This document shows, piece by piece, positions 16,436-26,208 of a stretch of 64,000 nt of DNA. Origin of the DNA: JAVBSX01 sp051660685 (GTDB lineage: Bacteria > Planctomycetota > Planctomycetia > Pirellulales > Thermoguttaceae); contig JBOFQB010000036.1 in assembly GCA_051660685.1 (NCBI GenBank), positions 1 through 64,000 of the forward strand. Direction: 5' to 3'. The translations under genes and the position numbers were made by a program. Below the pieces are notes generated by a model, which saw only the letters and a list, made by a program, of their open reading frames with translations, was not told the origin of the DNA and did not search any database. The first letter of the stretch is position 1; each line of letters opens with the position of its first letter.

Positions 16436-17548
16436 ATGGACGTTCAAAAGAGTATGGCTCAGGTTTTGGCGGAATATCCGCGAGAATTTCGGGCGGAAAC
16501 GGTCGAATCACTCGGACATCCGTCCGGGTTGAGCGGGGCCGAATACTGGAAAGTCGCAACTCCGTCCGGTCTTTTTTGTTTACGTCGTTGGAAACGTGGA
16601 ACACCAATCCTGAACCAACTGGAATTTTCACAAGCGGTCCTTTGGTATTTGACCTTTGAGGGATTTGATTTAGTTCCTCTTCCTTGTGAAACTGTTGAGC
16701 ACAAAGGATATGTGCAACATGCAGGTTTCATTTGGGAACTTTTACCCTGGATTGGGGGAGAAAGTGATTTGGCGTTTAACCCGAATACACTCGCGGTTTT
16801 TTCGGATGAAGCGTTTGACCGTTTGTTTACAGGATTACCAACAGAGTCAGGACGGATCGTTTCGGCAATGCAAACTCTTGCCCGATTGCATGAACTGAGT
16901 TCAGGATTTCCCTTGCCGAATGAAGCAGTCGGCAAGTCTCCTGCTGCTTTGAATTATCTGGCGATTTGGCGGGAATGGATTGACGGAAAAATCCATACCT
17001 TGATTGAACAGGTTAAAAACGGCAAAAAGCGTGCAAAATCCGCGCTTGAGTTTGAGTTGGTCCGAGAATCGCAATCGCTCATTGAACGGTTCTTTGCGTT
17101 TGGAAGTAATGGTATGCTCATGCTTTTGCGCGGTTCACAATTGTATGTCCCGATTCAACCCGTTCTCGGTAATGCAAGTCGGCGACATTTGCGTTTTGAC
17201 TCCTCAGGTGTTTGTGGAATCCTTGATTTCAAGGAAATGAGGGCCGATTCCGTTGTCCGTGATGTCGTGTCCTTATTAGGCAGTTTGGCGGGGTCTGATT
17301 TGAAGTTGTGGATTTGCGGTTTAAGGGCTTATCAAACGATTCGGCAATTGCAGGACGAAGAGATTTATTTGGCGACGGTTCTTGATTTTGCCGACATTTT
17401 GTTGGGCGGTTTGAGTTGGTTGGAATTGATTTATCTTGAGAAGGAGACCTATACAACAGCACAATTAGGGGCGATTGTGGGACAGTTACATTGGCAATTG
17501 AACCGTTTGCCCCATCTCTCAACTGGTCGCTCGCTCGCCGTTGCTTAG
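16436..17548 (+). CDS. APH/CotS-like phosphotransferase-fold protein with altered catalytic loop
   Basis: 370 residues of the aminoglycoside-phosphotransferase/homoserine-kinase-like fold. The N-lobe starts with SGLSGAEYWKVATPSGLFCLRRW (the Arg pair replacing the usual Lys strand) and a hinge (FIWELLPWIGG). The C-lobe has ARLHELSSGFP and the strand-loop VLGNASRRHLRF, where active members have an HGDxxxxN loop, then CGILDFKEMRADSVVRDVVSLLGS, in which the DF and Asp residues of the metal site are kept. The general-base Asp is not visible, a feature I recall from planctomycete relatives. Substrate unknown. It follows the pseudokinase gene by 174 bases on the same strand. Confidence 0.75.
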   Translation: MDVQKSMAQVLAEYPREFRAETVESLGHPSGLSGAEYWKVATPSGLFCLRRWKRGTPILNQLEFSQAVLWYLTFEGFDLVPLPCETVEHKGYVQHAGFIWELLPWIGGESDLAFNPNTLAVFSDEAFDRLFTGLPTESGRIVSAMQTLARLHELSSGFPLPNEAVGKSPAALNYLAIWREWIDGKIHTLIEQVKNGKKRAKSALEFELVRESQSLIERFFAFGSNGMLMLLRGSQLYVPIQPVLGNASRRHLRFDSSGVCGILDFKEMRADSVVRDVVSLLGSLAGSDLKLWICGLRAYQTIRQLQDEEIYLATVLDFADILLGGLSWLELIYLEKETYTTAQLGAIVGQLHWQLNRLPHLSTGRSLAVA

Positions 17549-17575
17549 AAACCGTCAACTAACTTGGTCTTTGGG

Positions 17576-17959
17576 TTACCAAAGACTGTTGACGTTGTAC
17601 TGCCGAACACTCTCATCCGCCGATACAAGACACATACGTTCGGCGATTGCCGACGCAACAAGAATTCGGTCAAACGGATCACGATGCAGGAATGGAAGAT
17701 TTTCCAGTCGTTTGATATGGATTCCTTTGAGCGGGAGTAATACAAAACCATTTTCACAGATGACCTCAATGAAACGATCAACACCACCTTCGAATCGGAG
17801 CTTACCCAAACTGATTTTTATCGCCAGTTCCCACACCGAAACAATACTGACACACTTCTCGTTTGTCGGCTCAAGGATAGACTCCAACACGGTGTCTGAC
17901 AGTCTGTCAACATCGTCGAGAAACCATAATATAACGTGTGTGTCCAGAAGATATTTCAT
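17576..17959 (-). CDS. VapC-type PIN-domain toxin
   Basis: 127 residues with the full PIN layout: MKYLLDTHVILWFL (first Asp), VSIVSVWELAIKISLGKL (Glu of the WE pair), LPFLHRDPFDRILVASA (Asp pair) and a final Asp in LVSADE. This is the DTHVLLWW class of VapC, expected to act as a site-specific RNase. The start codon overlaps the antitoxin stop by four bases (ATGA). Confidence 0.92.
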   Translation of the reverse strand: MKYLLDTHVILWFLDDVDRLSDTVLESILEPTNEKCVSIVSVWELAIKISLGKLRFEGGVDRFIEVICENGFVLLPLKGIHIKRLENLPFLHRDPFDRILVASAIAERMCLVSADESVRQYNVNSLW

Positions 17960-18216
17960 TCCATGTACTCCTTGAAATCCTCAAGGGGAGCATCGAAATT
18001 CTCCGTCATCCAAATTTTTCCCTTCATACAGCCGGGTTGCGGCGTTTTTTTCACCTGTTCCGTCATCATAGGGAACGGGATACCATGTTGCCGGACTGAT
18101 TGACGTAGAAAAATGTTGATCGCAGTTGTCATGTCAAGTCCGAGCGACGTAAATACTTCCTGTGCTTGACGATTTGTCTCACTGTCCACTTGAACATTGA
18201 TACGGGTTGTGTGCAT
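17956..18216 (-). CDS. Hybrid antitoxin: RelB/DinJ-like N-terminus with a VapC-binding C-terminus
   Basis: 86 residues. Residues 1-50 (RINVQVDSETNRQAQEVFTSLGLDMTTAINIFLRQSV) are a RelB/DinJ ribbon-helix-helix domain, normally paired with RelE/YafQ toxins. The C-terminal GCMKGKIWMTENFDAPLEDFKEYM is instead the tail of VapC-associated antitoxins. The gene therefore joins one family's DNA-binding domain to another's toxin-binding tail. It has an AGGAGG site seven bases before the ATG and a well-formed promoter upstream, which the RHH domain should autoregulate. Confidence 0.9.
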   Translation of the reverse strand: MHTTRINVQVDSETNRQAQEVFTSLGLDMTTAINIFLRQSVRQHGIPFPMMTEQVKKTPQPGCMKGKIWMTENFDAPLEDFKEYME

Positions 18217-18237
18217 GAATAATCCTCCTAAGAGCCG

Positions 18238-18266
18238 AATCTAGCACGTTGTGTACACGTTGTCAA
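18238..18266 (-). promoter_or_regulatory. Promoter/operator of the RelB-VapC pair
   Basis: On the minus strand TTGACA (18266-18261), exactly 17 bases and TAGATT (18243-18238), with the antitoxin ATG at 18216. The spacer holds the palindrome GTGTACAC flanked by ACGTTG-like repeats, a good position for the ribbon-helix-helix antitoxin to block RNA polymerase. A second TTGACC lies just upstream. Confidence 0.65.
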
Positions 18267-18340
18267 CCTTGCGTTGGTCAACGTGATTTTACCATTTGAC
18301 AAAATTCACTTGTTATACAGAACTGGTTCTGATTGACCTG

Positions 18341-21300
18341 TTATTCAATCGGGTCGATTCCGAAAACGGCTTGGATGAAGCGGAGTATTTTGGCCGGATC
18401 GCCGTTTGGACCTCCAACCGATTGCGGAAGAGCAATGTAAGCTGTTTTGGAATCGATGATTCTGAAAATCCGTTCTTTGGACCTGATGTAAGGCATTTTG
18501 GGACCGATTGGTTGTAATCGGTTTTGCGTCCAGTTGTCCTGCAATTCCTCGATCTTGTTTTTGGAAACGTAATCAAGCACCAAATAACCCCCGTTTTGCG
18601 AGAGAGTGGGATCGCCGGGATTGACGGATTCAAGACGGAGATGACGGATTCGAAAATGGTGAGCCGCAATTCGGATTTGTGCTTGTTCGAGAAGTCGTAA
18701 CACTTCTTTGGGCGGACGTCCAAATCGGTCCTGAATTTCCGCTCGGATTTCTTGCAATTGTGTCTCGTCCATGATTCGCATCATTCGACGATACAGATCA
18801 ATCTTGGATCGTTGGTCGGGAATATACGATTTGGGAATCAACGCTTTGCCGGGCAATTCCAATTCAACATCAATGACCGTTTTTTGCGGCATCTGTTTCA
18901 ATGTTCGGACTGCACCTTCGAGAAATTGGCAGTACATTTCGTAACCGACCGTTGCAATGTGACCGCTCTGTTGCGTCCCAAGAATGTTTCCCGCGCCCCT
19001 GATTTCAAGGTCCCTCATTGCAATGCTAAAACCGGCTCCTAAATGCGAAAACTCTTCAATCACACGAAGTCGTTTTGCCGCAATAGGGGTAAGCGGTTGA
19101 TTCGCGTCAATCAGCAAATAACAGTACGCCTGATTTTTGTATCGACCGACCCGACCTCGCAATTGATGTAATTCCGAGAGTCCATACAAATCAGCCCGGT
19201 CAATGAAAATCGTGTTCGCATTTGGTATATCAAGACCACTTTCAATGATGGTTGTGCAAACCAAAACGTCAAATTCCTGTCGGACAAATGCCCGCATAAC
19301 CGTTTCGAGTTCGTGTTCGGGCATTTGTGCATGTCCAATTCCAATTCGCGCTTCTGGAACAATCCGACTGATTTTTTCAGCCGTCATTTCAATGTCCTTG
19401 ACCCGATTATGAACGAAAAAGGCTTGTCCGCCCCGTCGTAATTCACGCAATAAAGCCGAACGAATCAGTTCAGGATGATACCGAACCAATCGAGTTTCGA
19501 CCGACATCCGGTCTTCAGGAGGAGTTTCGAGATTGGAAATGTCACGCAAACCAACCAATGAAAAATGGAGCGTTCTTGGAATCGGCGTTGCACTTAACGT
19601 CAAAACGTCAACCGTCTTGCGCAACGTTTTCAACCGTTCCTTATGCTCGACTCCAAACCGTTGTTCCTCATCAATAATGACCAAACCGAGATTGTGAAAC
19701 TGAATATCTTTGGAAACCAAACGATGTGTTCCGATCACAATGTCAACCGAGCCGAATTGCAACCCTTGAGCAATCTGCATCTGCTCTTTTTTCGTCTGAA
19801 ACCGGGAAAGAGCTGCAATCGTAAAAGGAAATTCCCTCATTCGTTCGGAAAATGTCCGATAATGCTGTTCCGCAAGAATCGTTGTTGGAACCAAAATCGC
19901 AACCTGAAATCCTGCATCTGCCGCTTTGAATGCGGCCCTCATTGCAACTTCCGTCTTGCCAAATCCAACATCTCCACAAATCAAACGGTCCATAGGACGG
20001 GAAAGTTGCATATCCGCTTTGATTGCGTCAATCGCTTGCAATTGGTCTTCCGTTTCATTGTACGGAAATTCGGCGTCAAATTCCAATTGCCAATCCGAAT
20101 CAGCGGGAAATGGAATGCCCGGATATGATTCTCGGGCTGCTTGAAGATCAATCATTTCAACGGCGAGATCGAAAACCGCTTCCTGAACCGCTTTTTTCTG
20201 TTTACTCCAAGCGACTCCGCCCAATTTGGCAAGAACCGGTTTCGTTGAGGTTCCCCCGACATATTTTTGAACGAGCGCGATTTTGGAGGTCGGGACAAAC
20301 AGTCGGGCATCATCCGCAAATTCCAGTTCTAGGTGTTCCTCTTCCTGTTGCGAACGAATGAGTGTTTTCAGACCGCGAAACCGACCGATTCCGTGAGCGA
20401 GGTGAACAATCAGATCGCCCGGTTTCAGTTCCAGAAACGAATCAATCACCTGACCTAATTTTCGTGACCGAACACGTCGGATTGCAGTCCGCTGAAACAA
20501 CTGACCACTTCCGATCACGACTAGGGATCGAGTCCAACCGTTGATTGCAAATGACCGGTCTTCACCTTTTTGATTATTAGGGGAATCCAACAATCGGAAA
20601 CCGGATGTAAGTAAACCGGTTTGGAATCGCAATCGGTCCGTTGCAGATGCTTTCGTTTCTGAAAATGTTTCTGTCAACCTCTTAATTTCGGCATCTGTCG
20701 GACAAATGACCCAGATTTCATCATCCAGTTCATTCAAAACCGTTTTCAGTGTTGCCAAATCACCTTGTAATCGCTCAACCGTTTCAAACGGCATCTCAAA
20801 TACCGAATCACTATATCCCCGATTGAGCGTTGCAAGAGAAAGTTGTGGAAAACGAAACAATTGTTTCAGCACCTCAGACGCAGAATGAAGAGCGTTGCGA
20901 CATTCACTCCGTTCGATATATTCCCGGGCTGCTTTTTCAATGTCGTCCGGCTCAACCAAAAGGACAATCGTTTCACTTGGCAGATAATCGGTCAGACAGG
21001 AAGTAAACTGTTCGTCAGCCCGAACTCGGGTAATCCCGATTTGCGGAATCGATTCAAGTGACCTTTGTGTTGCAAGATCAAAACGCCGGATTGATTCGAT
21101 TTCATCTCCAAAAAATTCAACCCGAATTGGCTGTTCTTCATCCGGGGGAAAAATGTCCAGTAAACTCCCCCGTATTGCGTATTCCCCGGGAAGATCAACC
21201 CCGCTTGTTGCATGATAACCTCCTTCAAGCAACCAACGAACAAGGTCTTTAGGGTCAAGTGAATCACCGACTCTAAGAAAGCGGGACCGTTCATGCAATG

Positions 21301-21955
21301 TTTTTGAATCGGGAACCGGTTGCAACAGGGCTGCAATCGAAGAGACGATGATTCGGGGAGAACCGGGCGAATTCGGTTCCCCGGTCTTTTTCTTCCCCTC
21401 TACATTCTTACTTTCATCCCCGTTGACATTCTTGCTTGCATCCTTGCCTACATTCTTGCCGATTTTTCCGTGTCTTCTCGTTTCATTGCCCGTCTTTTCG
21501 TCCAATCGTTTTAACAAACGTAATCGTTGTCCAAACAAATCATCCGAAAACGGCGCAAACAACGCCGGAAAATCGTCTCTGCCGCTTAGGACATCATTAT
21601 TGCCGATTTGTTCTTGGTTTTCCGTAATCTCCCTGTTGAAAAATTCGTTGTTTCTTTGACCTGACGAATAAAGCGGGGTTGCGTAATGAAGATTTTGGAG
21701 TTGCGGAAAAGCAACGGGCGATTGAACACCAAAAAAGGCCAAATCGTCGAGCATCCGGTCAACCGGTTCACTATTTGCATAAAGAAGGAGCAAGGTTTTC
21801 CCGGGCATCTGCTCAGCAACAATTGCCGCGATTAGCGCGCAAACCGACCCGCTCACTCCGTCCAAAGCAACGGAGTGTCCTGATTCCAACTGCGAAAGGA
21901 ACCCGGCAAAACAAGGTTGTCCAAACCGGTTCCCAAAAATCTCAGGGAGTATCAT
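18341..21955 (-). CDS. mfd: Transcription-repair coupling factor Mfd
   Basis: About 1204 residues from the ATG at 21955 (TTG at 21964 is the alternative). UvrB-homology N-terminal part (LDGVSGSVCALIAAIVAEQM, LPGEYAIRGSLLDIFPPDEEQPIRVEFF), then the RNA-polymerase-interacting domain (LKPGDLIVHLAHGIGRFRGL), the RecG-like translocase with Walker A (CGDVGFGKTEVAMRAAF), DEEQRFGVEHKE, LSATPIPRTLHFSL and QLRGRVGRYKNQAYCYLL, and a C-terminal TRCF domain. It removes RNA polymerase stalled at lesions and recruits UvrAB. A variable, Lys/Asn-rich insert (around residues 165-205, GKNVGKDASKNVNGD) interrupts the UvrB-like part. Confidence 0.97.
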   Translation of the reverse strand: MILPEIFGNRFGQPCFAGFLSQLESGHSVALDGVSGSVCALIAAIVAEQMPGKTLLLLYANSEPVDRMLDDLAFFGVQSPVAFPQLQNLHYATPLYSSGQRNNEFFNREITENQEQIGNNDVLSGRDDFPALFAPFSDDLFGQRLRLLKRLDEKTGNETRRHGKIGKNVGKDASKNVNGDESKNVEGKKKTGEPNSPGSPRIIVSSIAALLQPVPDSKTLHERSRFLRVGDSLDPKDLVRWLLEGGYHATSGVDLPGEYAIRGSLLDIFPPDEEQPIRVEFFGDEIESIRRFDLATQRSLESIPQIGITRVRADEQFTSCLTDYLPSETIVLLVEPDDIEKAAREYIERSECRNALHSASEVLKQLFRFPQLSLATLNRGYSDSVFEMPFETVERLQGDLATLKTVLNELDDEIWVICPTDAEIKRLTETFSETKASATDRLRFQTGLLTSGFRLLDSPNNQKGEDRSFAINGWTRSLVVIGSGQLFQRTAIRRVRSRKLGQVIDSFLELKPGDLIVHLAHGIGRFRGLKTLIRSQQEEEHLELEFADDARLFVPTSKIALVQKYVGGTSTKPVLAKLGGVAWSKQKKAVQEAVFDLAVEMIDLQAARESYPGIPFPADSDWQLEFDAEFPYNETEDQLQAIDAIKADMQLSRPMDRLICGDVGFGKTEVAMRAAFKAADAGFQVAILVPTTILAEQHYRTFSERMREFPFTIAALSRFQTKKEQMQIAQGLQFGSVDIVIGTHRLVSKDIQFHNLGLVIIDEEQRFGVEHKERLKTLRKTVDVLTLSATPIPRTLHFSLVGLRDISNLETPPEDRMSVETRLVRYHPELIRSALLRELRRGGQAFFVHNRVKDIEMTAEKISRIVPEARIGIGHAQMPEHELETVMRAFVRQEFDVLVCTTIIESGLDIPNANTIFIDRADLYGLSELHQLRGRVGRYKNQAYCYLLIDANQPLTPIAAKRLRVIEEFSHLGAGFSIAMRDLEIRGAGNILGTQQSGHIATVGYEMYCQFLEGAVRTLKQMPQKTVIDVELELPGKALIPKSYIPDQRSKIDLYRRMMRIMDETQLQEIRAEIQDRFGRPPKEVLRLLEQAQIRIAAHHFRIRHLRLESVNPGDPTLSQNGGYLVLDYVSKNKIEELQDNWTQNRLQPIGPKMPYIRSKERIFRIIDSKTAYIALPQSVGGPNGDPAKILRFIQAVFGIDPIE

Positions 21956-22070
21956 CTTCCCCAAATAAACAAAACCAAAACCTTGACACGACTCATGTTC
22001 AGTTCACAACATACAAATACCGTCCTGTTAGTGACGACCTGTATCGCGGCGAAACGACAAAATTCCTCGT

Positions 22071-22095
22071 CCCTATCCCCTATTCCCTATCCCCC
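22071..22095 (-). other. G-quadruplex-capable tract just after the alcohol dehydrogenase stop
   Basis: On the minus (sense) strand this reads GGGGG-ATA-GGG-AATA-GGGG-ATA-GGG, a full four-run G-quadruplex motif with 3-4 base loops, 13 bases after the TAG stop. The same kind of tract follows other genes in this window (40661-40703, 41891-41917, 46125-46164). Confidence 0.75.
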
Positions 22096-22108
22096 AGTCC
22101 TCTACCTT

Positions 22109-23290
22109 CTACATCGCTGTTCGGTATATTTCGGCAATCTGCTCAGGTGTTGCAACACGCGGATTCGTCCCCGCGCAAGCATCCTTCATCGCGTTTTCTG
22201 TCATAATCGGAATGTCCTCTTCACGGACGGTTTTACCATACTTTTTGCCTAGTTCAACCAATCCGCCCGGAATTCCAATGTCAAAGGACAATTGACGGAT
22301 CGCTTCAATTGCAACATCCGCCGATTCCCGTTCCGAAAGATGCTCGCAATCCTCCCCCATAATTTGGGCTAATGTCGCAAACTTTTCAACCCGGGCAATC
22401 AGGTTGAATTCCTCAACAAAGGGCAAAAGAACGGCGTTGCATTCTCCGTGAGGAAGATCATAGAATCCCCCCAGTTGATGTGCCATACTGTGTACATAAC
22501 CCAAAACCGCATTGTTAAACGCCATACCTGCCAAATACTCGGCGTAAGACATTGCATCTCGTGCTTCCATGTCCTGTCCGTTTGCAACCGCTCGTCGCAG
22601 ATAACGAAAAATCAGTTCAACCGCCTTTTCAGCACAAGCGTCGGTAATCGGATTGGCAAGTGTCGAAACGTAGGCTTCAACGGCGTGTGTTAAAGCGTCC
22701 ATTCCGGTTGCAGCAGTCAAATCAGGCGACATGCCGACCATAAGAAGCGGGTCGTTGATTGCAACAGTCGGGGTCATTCTCCAAGAGACCATTGGAATTT
22801 TGACTTTTCGCGCAACATCGGTAATCACGCAGAATCGGGTCATTTCCGACGCTGTTCCCGCTGTTGTATTGACTGCAATATAGGGGGGAAACGGCTTGTC
22901 CAGCTTGTCAACCCCTTCATAATCGGTGATTTTTCCTCCTCCTGCAACGACCATACAAATTCCTTTGCCGCAATCGTGAGCACTTCCACCTCCTAAGGTA
23001 ATGAGGGAGTCACAACCATTCTTTTTGTAGATTTCAACCCCGTCATGAACATTTTTGTCCGTCGGGTTCGGAACCGTTTCGTCAAAAAGGACATACGAAA
23101 TGCCGGATTGATCGAGGAGGTCGGTTATTTTTTTGACGAGACCGGATCGGACGATTCCTTTGTCCGTCACCAAAAGTGGTTTTTTTGCGCCGAGTAGTTG
23201 GAATTGGGCGGGAACCTCCTTATGTGCTCCAACACCTAAAAGGGAAACGCTTGGAATGTAAAAACCGTAAACTTGTTCGGCAACTGACAT
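22109..23290 (-). CDS. Iron-containing (group III) alcohol dehydrogenase
   Basis: 393 residues from the ATG at 23290, which has AAAGGA upstream. NAD(P)-binding GGGSAHDCGKG, group-III features EMTRFCVITD and GMDALTHAVEAYVS, and metal-ligand region HSMAHQLGGFYDLPHGECNA, whose His residues with an upstream Asp hold Fe2+. It is closest in outline to lactaldehyde reductase/1,3-propanediol or butanol dehydrogenases of anaerobes and would oxidise or reduce small alcohols and aldehydes. Stand-alone; substrate cannot be told from sequence. The frame extends upstream to 23425, but that extension shows no family similarity. Confidence 0.93.
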   Translation of the reverse strand: MSVAEQVYGFYIPSVSLLGVGAHKEVPAQFQLLGAKKPLLVTDKGIVRSGLVKKITDLLDQSGISYVLFDETVPNPTDKNVHDGVEIYKKNGCDSLITLGGGSAHDCGKGICMVVAGGGKITDYEGVDKLDKPFPPYIAVNTTAGTASEMTRFCVITDVARKVKIPMVSWRMTPTVAINDPLLMVGMSPDLTAATGMDALTHAVEAYVSTLANPITDACAEKAVELIFRYLRRAVANGQDMEARDAMSYAEYLAGMAFNNAVLGYVHSMAHQLGGFYDLPHGECNAVLLPFVEEFNLIARVEKFATLAQIMGEDCEHLSERESADVAIEAIRQLSFDIGIPGGLVELGKKYGKTVREEDIPIMTENAMKDACAGTNPRVATPEQIAEIYRTAM

Positions 23291-23580
23291 TTTGATGTCC
23301 TTTCTTGAAACGAGGAAATGGGGAACTAAGGGCAAAACGGGAAATGAAAAAACGGGAAAATAATGCTGTAAACTCGGAACAGTTTGAAATTTCCGAATCA
23401 GAACACGCCGTGTCGGAAAGCGCAAGATGTTTGCGAAAAGGGAAAGCGACCGTCCAAACCGGCTCGGTACATCGTACTGTTTTTCAAGCGAAAAGAACAG
23501 AGAGCCGAAAATTTTTCACAACGATTCACCCAAAAAGAGTTTCTCCCTACATGGAATCACCCTCAATGTTCTTTCAACGC

Positions 23581-26151
23581 CTATTGTTTTCGACATTCAA
23601 CGAAAATCAGGACATTGCCGCGATTCGTCGAATTGCCCGCAATCCGACGTGAAATCTCCGGGATCAACTTCCCTGCATCACTCGGCCCGGCTGCACTCGG
23701 AAGAGGTATCGTTCCCAAATCAAGTAACAACACCTTGTCTTTGGGCCAACGAATTTGCTCATCTAACTGAAAAGAGGACATTTGCGGGGCGTCAATCGAA
23801 ACACGTTGTCGAGGGGCAATTTGACTCGGGACATTGACGACAACGGGGTTGAAACGCTCGACCTGAAGAATCTCGCAACGAATCATCATATCAGCCGACA
23901 CCTCATCTATGCCGGAAAGAGGGACGAATGTTACATTGTAACCCTCGTTAATGACCGACGATTCCGTTCCATAACCGGGCCAAACCTCACCATTTGTCTG
24001 TGCATCCCGAATATAATTTTTCGGAACACTTGCCGAAACAATCTGCGGTCGTCCGTTCGTCACACTGTATTGCGGGGAACAAAGCTCTTTGTAATCCGAA
24101 CGTCGCGTCAATTCAGCAAGTAATCGGGCCTGATCTTCTTTTTCGAGCAACCAACCATTTACTCCGGGAGAGTCAATTCGGATTGGTTTGAGATAACTAT
24201 GACCTTGCGTCATCCAATTCGCCCCGCTAAGAGAGACGATTCGTAATGCAAATCCGTCCGCCGAAGTTTTCGGGTTGACAAATCGGTCTACAATTTCGGC
24301 AACCAACTCCTGCATTTCTGGGGTGTTATAGACATACAGGGTTTCACTGTTTGCACTAAGAATACTAAACGGTTCTGCATGCCAATTTTTTTCCCCGGTT
24401 TGGCGGAGTATCCAATCAACAATCGTCTGTTCAGGGACCATTCCGGGCACAACGCCAACTGCTTTTGTGTACGGAGTAATGTCATATTCACACCACAATT
24501 GACCGTGAGTGTTGGGAAGCGTCATTCCGCCCGATTCGTTCGTTCGTGTTCGGGCATAACGGAGTTGATAACGACCCCGGGAAGGGGCGTAAGGGTTTGG
24601 TCCTTCTCCGTTATTCGGGACATTTGGGTCCGTTGAGGACATGGAAGAAGTAGAGGAAAGGGGAGCAGTCAACGTTGAAGCAATGTTTCTTTCATCGTGA
24701 ACAGCCGGAATGTTCATTGCAACAGTTTGTTGCGGTTGATACGGCGAAATGTCCTGCTCTGATTCCGTAATCGGATAAGTCGTTTCTGGAAGATGTCGGT
24801 CCCGATTCCGACCTGTCCAGTTCTGTTCCGATTGGGCAGGTGCTATTTGCTGATTCGTCACAACAATAGGTTGGGAAAACGGTTGGACATTGGGCGCAAC
24901 AGCGGGATTAACGACGCTGTTGGTCTGTCGATAAGGTGATCCGTGAGCCGGATTGACCTGTTGATTGGGAACCTGTTGGTTGACTTGTTGATTGGTCTGT
25001 TGATTGGTCTGTTGATTGGGAACGGGATGATTTTCAGGCGGTCGAGAAGATAAGGGACCCGATTGTCCAACAGTTGAAGCGGGGGAGACGGTTGAGTTGG
25101 GCGATGATGTTGAACCAAATGTTGATGTTAAATCGGGAGATGATGATGAACCGGGTACTGAAACGGCACGTTGTGAGGAGGACGCTCCTTGTGATTGGGT
25201 CAAATTCGCAGAATAAGGATCGGTCGGATTGGTCGTCTCTCCATAATTGTCAATTGGCGAATAAGGCGATCCCGACGTTTCTGCCCCATTCTGGTTCAAT
25301 ACGGCTGTTTCCTCCAATGCTGCTGTTCCAGAAGGTGTCGTAACAGAGGTCTGTTGATAAGGCGAACGGACACCATTTGCCGAATCACGTCCCTGTTGCG
25401 GATTCGCCAAATTGCTAATACCGGCTGTTTGAAGAGAAGAAGCCGAATTGTTTGCCTGATTTGAACCGTTGACCTGATGATGACGGGCTGTTTGATTGGA
25501 ATCGGCTGTTTGGGTATTCTGAGGAGTCTGGGACGTTTGGTTTTGTTCAGGAAAACCAATCATGTCCGTCACGTTCTCACCTTCTGTTTGTTCTGTCAAG
25601 GACAATTTAGGGAAATCCGCAGAAAGATCATCAAATTCATTATTGAGGGGGAAATCCAAATCATCATTGATTGGATCAATGTTGGAGAGTTCGGCAAAAC
25701 CGGGCGGATTATTGCCGGGCGAACTGAAATCATCCTCGTTTTCAGAGTATTTTTCAGAGAATACAGCGAATGTTGGATCGAATTGGTCGGTCTGATCGGG
25801 CGTTGACAACGGGACATCATCAGACGCATTATCATCGCGCGACGAATTATCAGCGATTTGCAGAGAACCAAAGGGGATGTATTTAGCCCAAAAGGATTGT
25901 GAAAAGGGGAGAGCAACGACTCCGAGAGCAAGGAGGATCGCAAACGCAAGGAGAATTCGGGTCAACGGTCCCCTTTTCCCTTTTTTTCGAGACGGGTTGT
26001 CAACAGCGACCTCCCCGGTCGGTTCTGTTGCTGCTTTTGTTTTGGAAGGGACAGAGGAAGATGCAGAAGGTCCAATCGAGGAAAGGGCAAGCGTATCCTG
26101 ATCCTCGAATGTTGACGAGGGAAACGGAACTTTGTCAAACGATTTGCTCAT
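23581..26151 (-). CDS. Membrane-anchored protein with long Gln/Asn/Ser/Pro-rich linker and secretin-like C-terminal region
   Basis: About 856 residues; the ATG at 26151 is preferred because GGAAGG lies seven bases upstream (another ATG two codons earlier). Residues 1-80 cytoplasmic; one helix (ILLAFAILLALGVVALPFSQ) near 85-105; then about 400 residues of low complexity including NQQTNQQTNQQVNQQV. From about residue 530 a folded region (LWCEYDITPYTKAVG, EMQELVAEIVDRFVNP, GYNVTFVPLSGIDEVSADMM, LLDLGTIPLP, NVLIFVECRK) resembles secretin/N-domain modules of planctomycete proteins, without the membrane-channel part. Role unknown. Two genes of this architecture occur in the window (also 8153-10120). 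Confidence 0.65.
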   Translation of the reverse strand: MSKSFDKVPFPSSTFEDQDTLALSSIGPSASSSVPSKTKAATEPTGEVAVDNPSRKKGKRGPLTRILLAFAILLALGVVALPFSQSFWAKYIPFGSLQIADNSSRDDNASDDVPLSTPDQTDQFDPTFAVFSEKYSENEDDFSSPGNNPPGFAELSNIDPINDDLDFPLNNEFDDLSADFPKLSLTEQTEGENVTDMIGFPEQNQTSQTPQNTQTADSNQTARHHQVNGSNQANNSASSLQTAGISNLANPQQGRDSANGVRSPYQQTSVTTPSGTAALEETAVLNQNGAETSGSPYSPIDNYGETTNPTDPYSANLTQSQGASSSQRAVSVPGSSSSPDLTSTFGSTSSPNSTVSPASTVGQSGPLSSRPPENHPVPNQQTNQQTNQQVNQQVPNQQVNPAHGSPYRQTNSVVNPAVAPNVQPFSQPIVVTNQQIAPAQSEQNWTGRNRDRHLPETTYPITESEQDISPYQPQQTVAMNIPAVHDERNIASTLTAPLSSTSSMSSTDPNVPNNGEGPNPYAPSRGRYQLRYARTRTNESGGMTLPNTHGQLWCEYDITPYTKAVGVVPGMVPEQTIVDWILRQTGEKNWHAEPFSILSANSETLYVYNTPEMQELVAEIVDRFVNPKTSADGFALRIVSLSGANWMTQGHSYLKPIRIDSPGVNGWLLEKEDQARLLAELTRRSDYKELCSPQYSVTNGRPQIVSASVPKNYIRDAQTNGEVWPGYGTESSVINEGYNVTFVPLSGIDEVSADMMIRCEILQVERFNPVVVNVPSQIAPRQRVSIDAPQMSSFQLDEQIRWPKDKVLLLDLGTIPLPSAAGPSDAGKLIPEISRRIAGNSTNRGNVLIFVECRKQ

Positions 26152-26208
26152 TACCATACCTTCCTTGGTTATCTCTGACCGACGCTAACATTCTGTTGAG
26201 CGGTCAAT

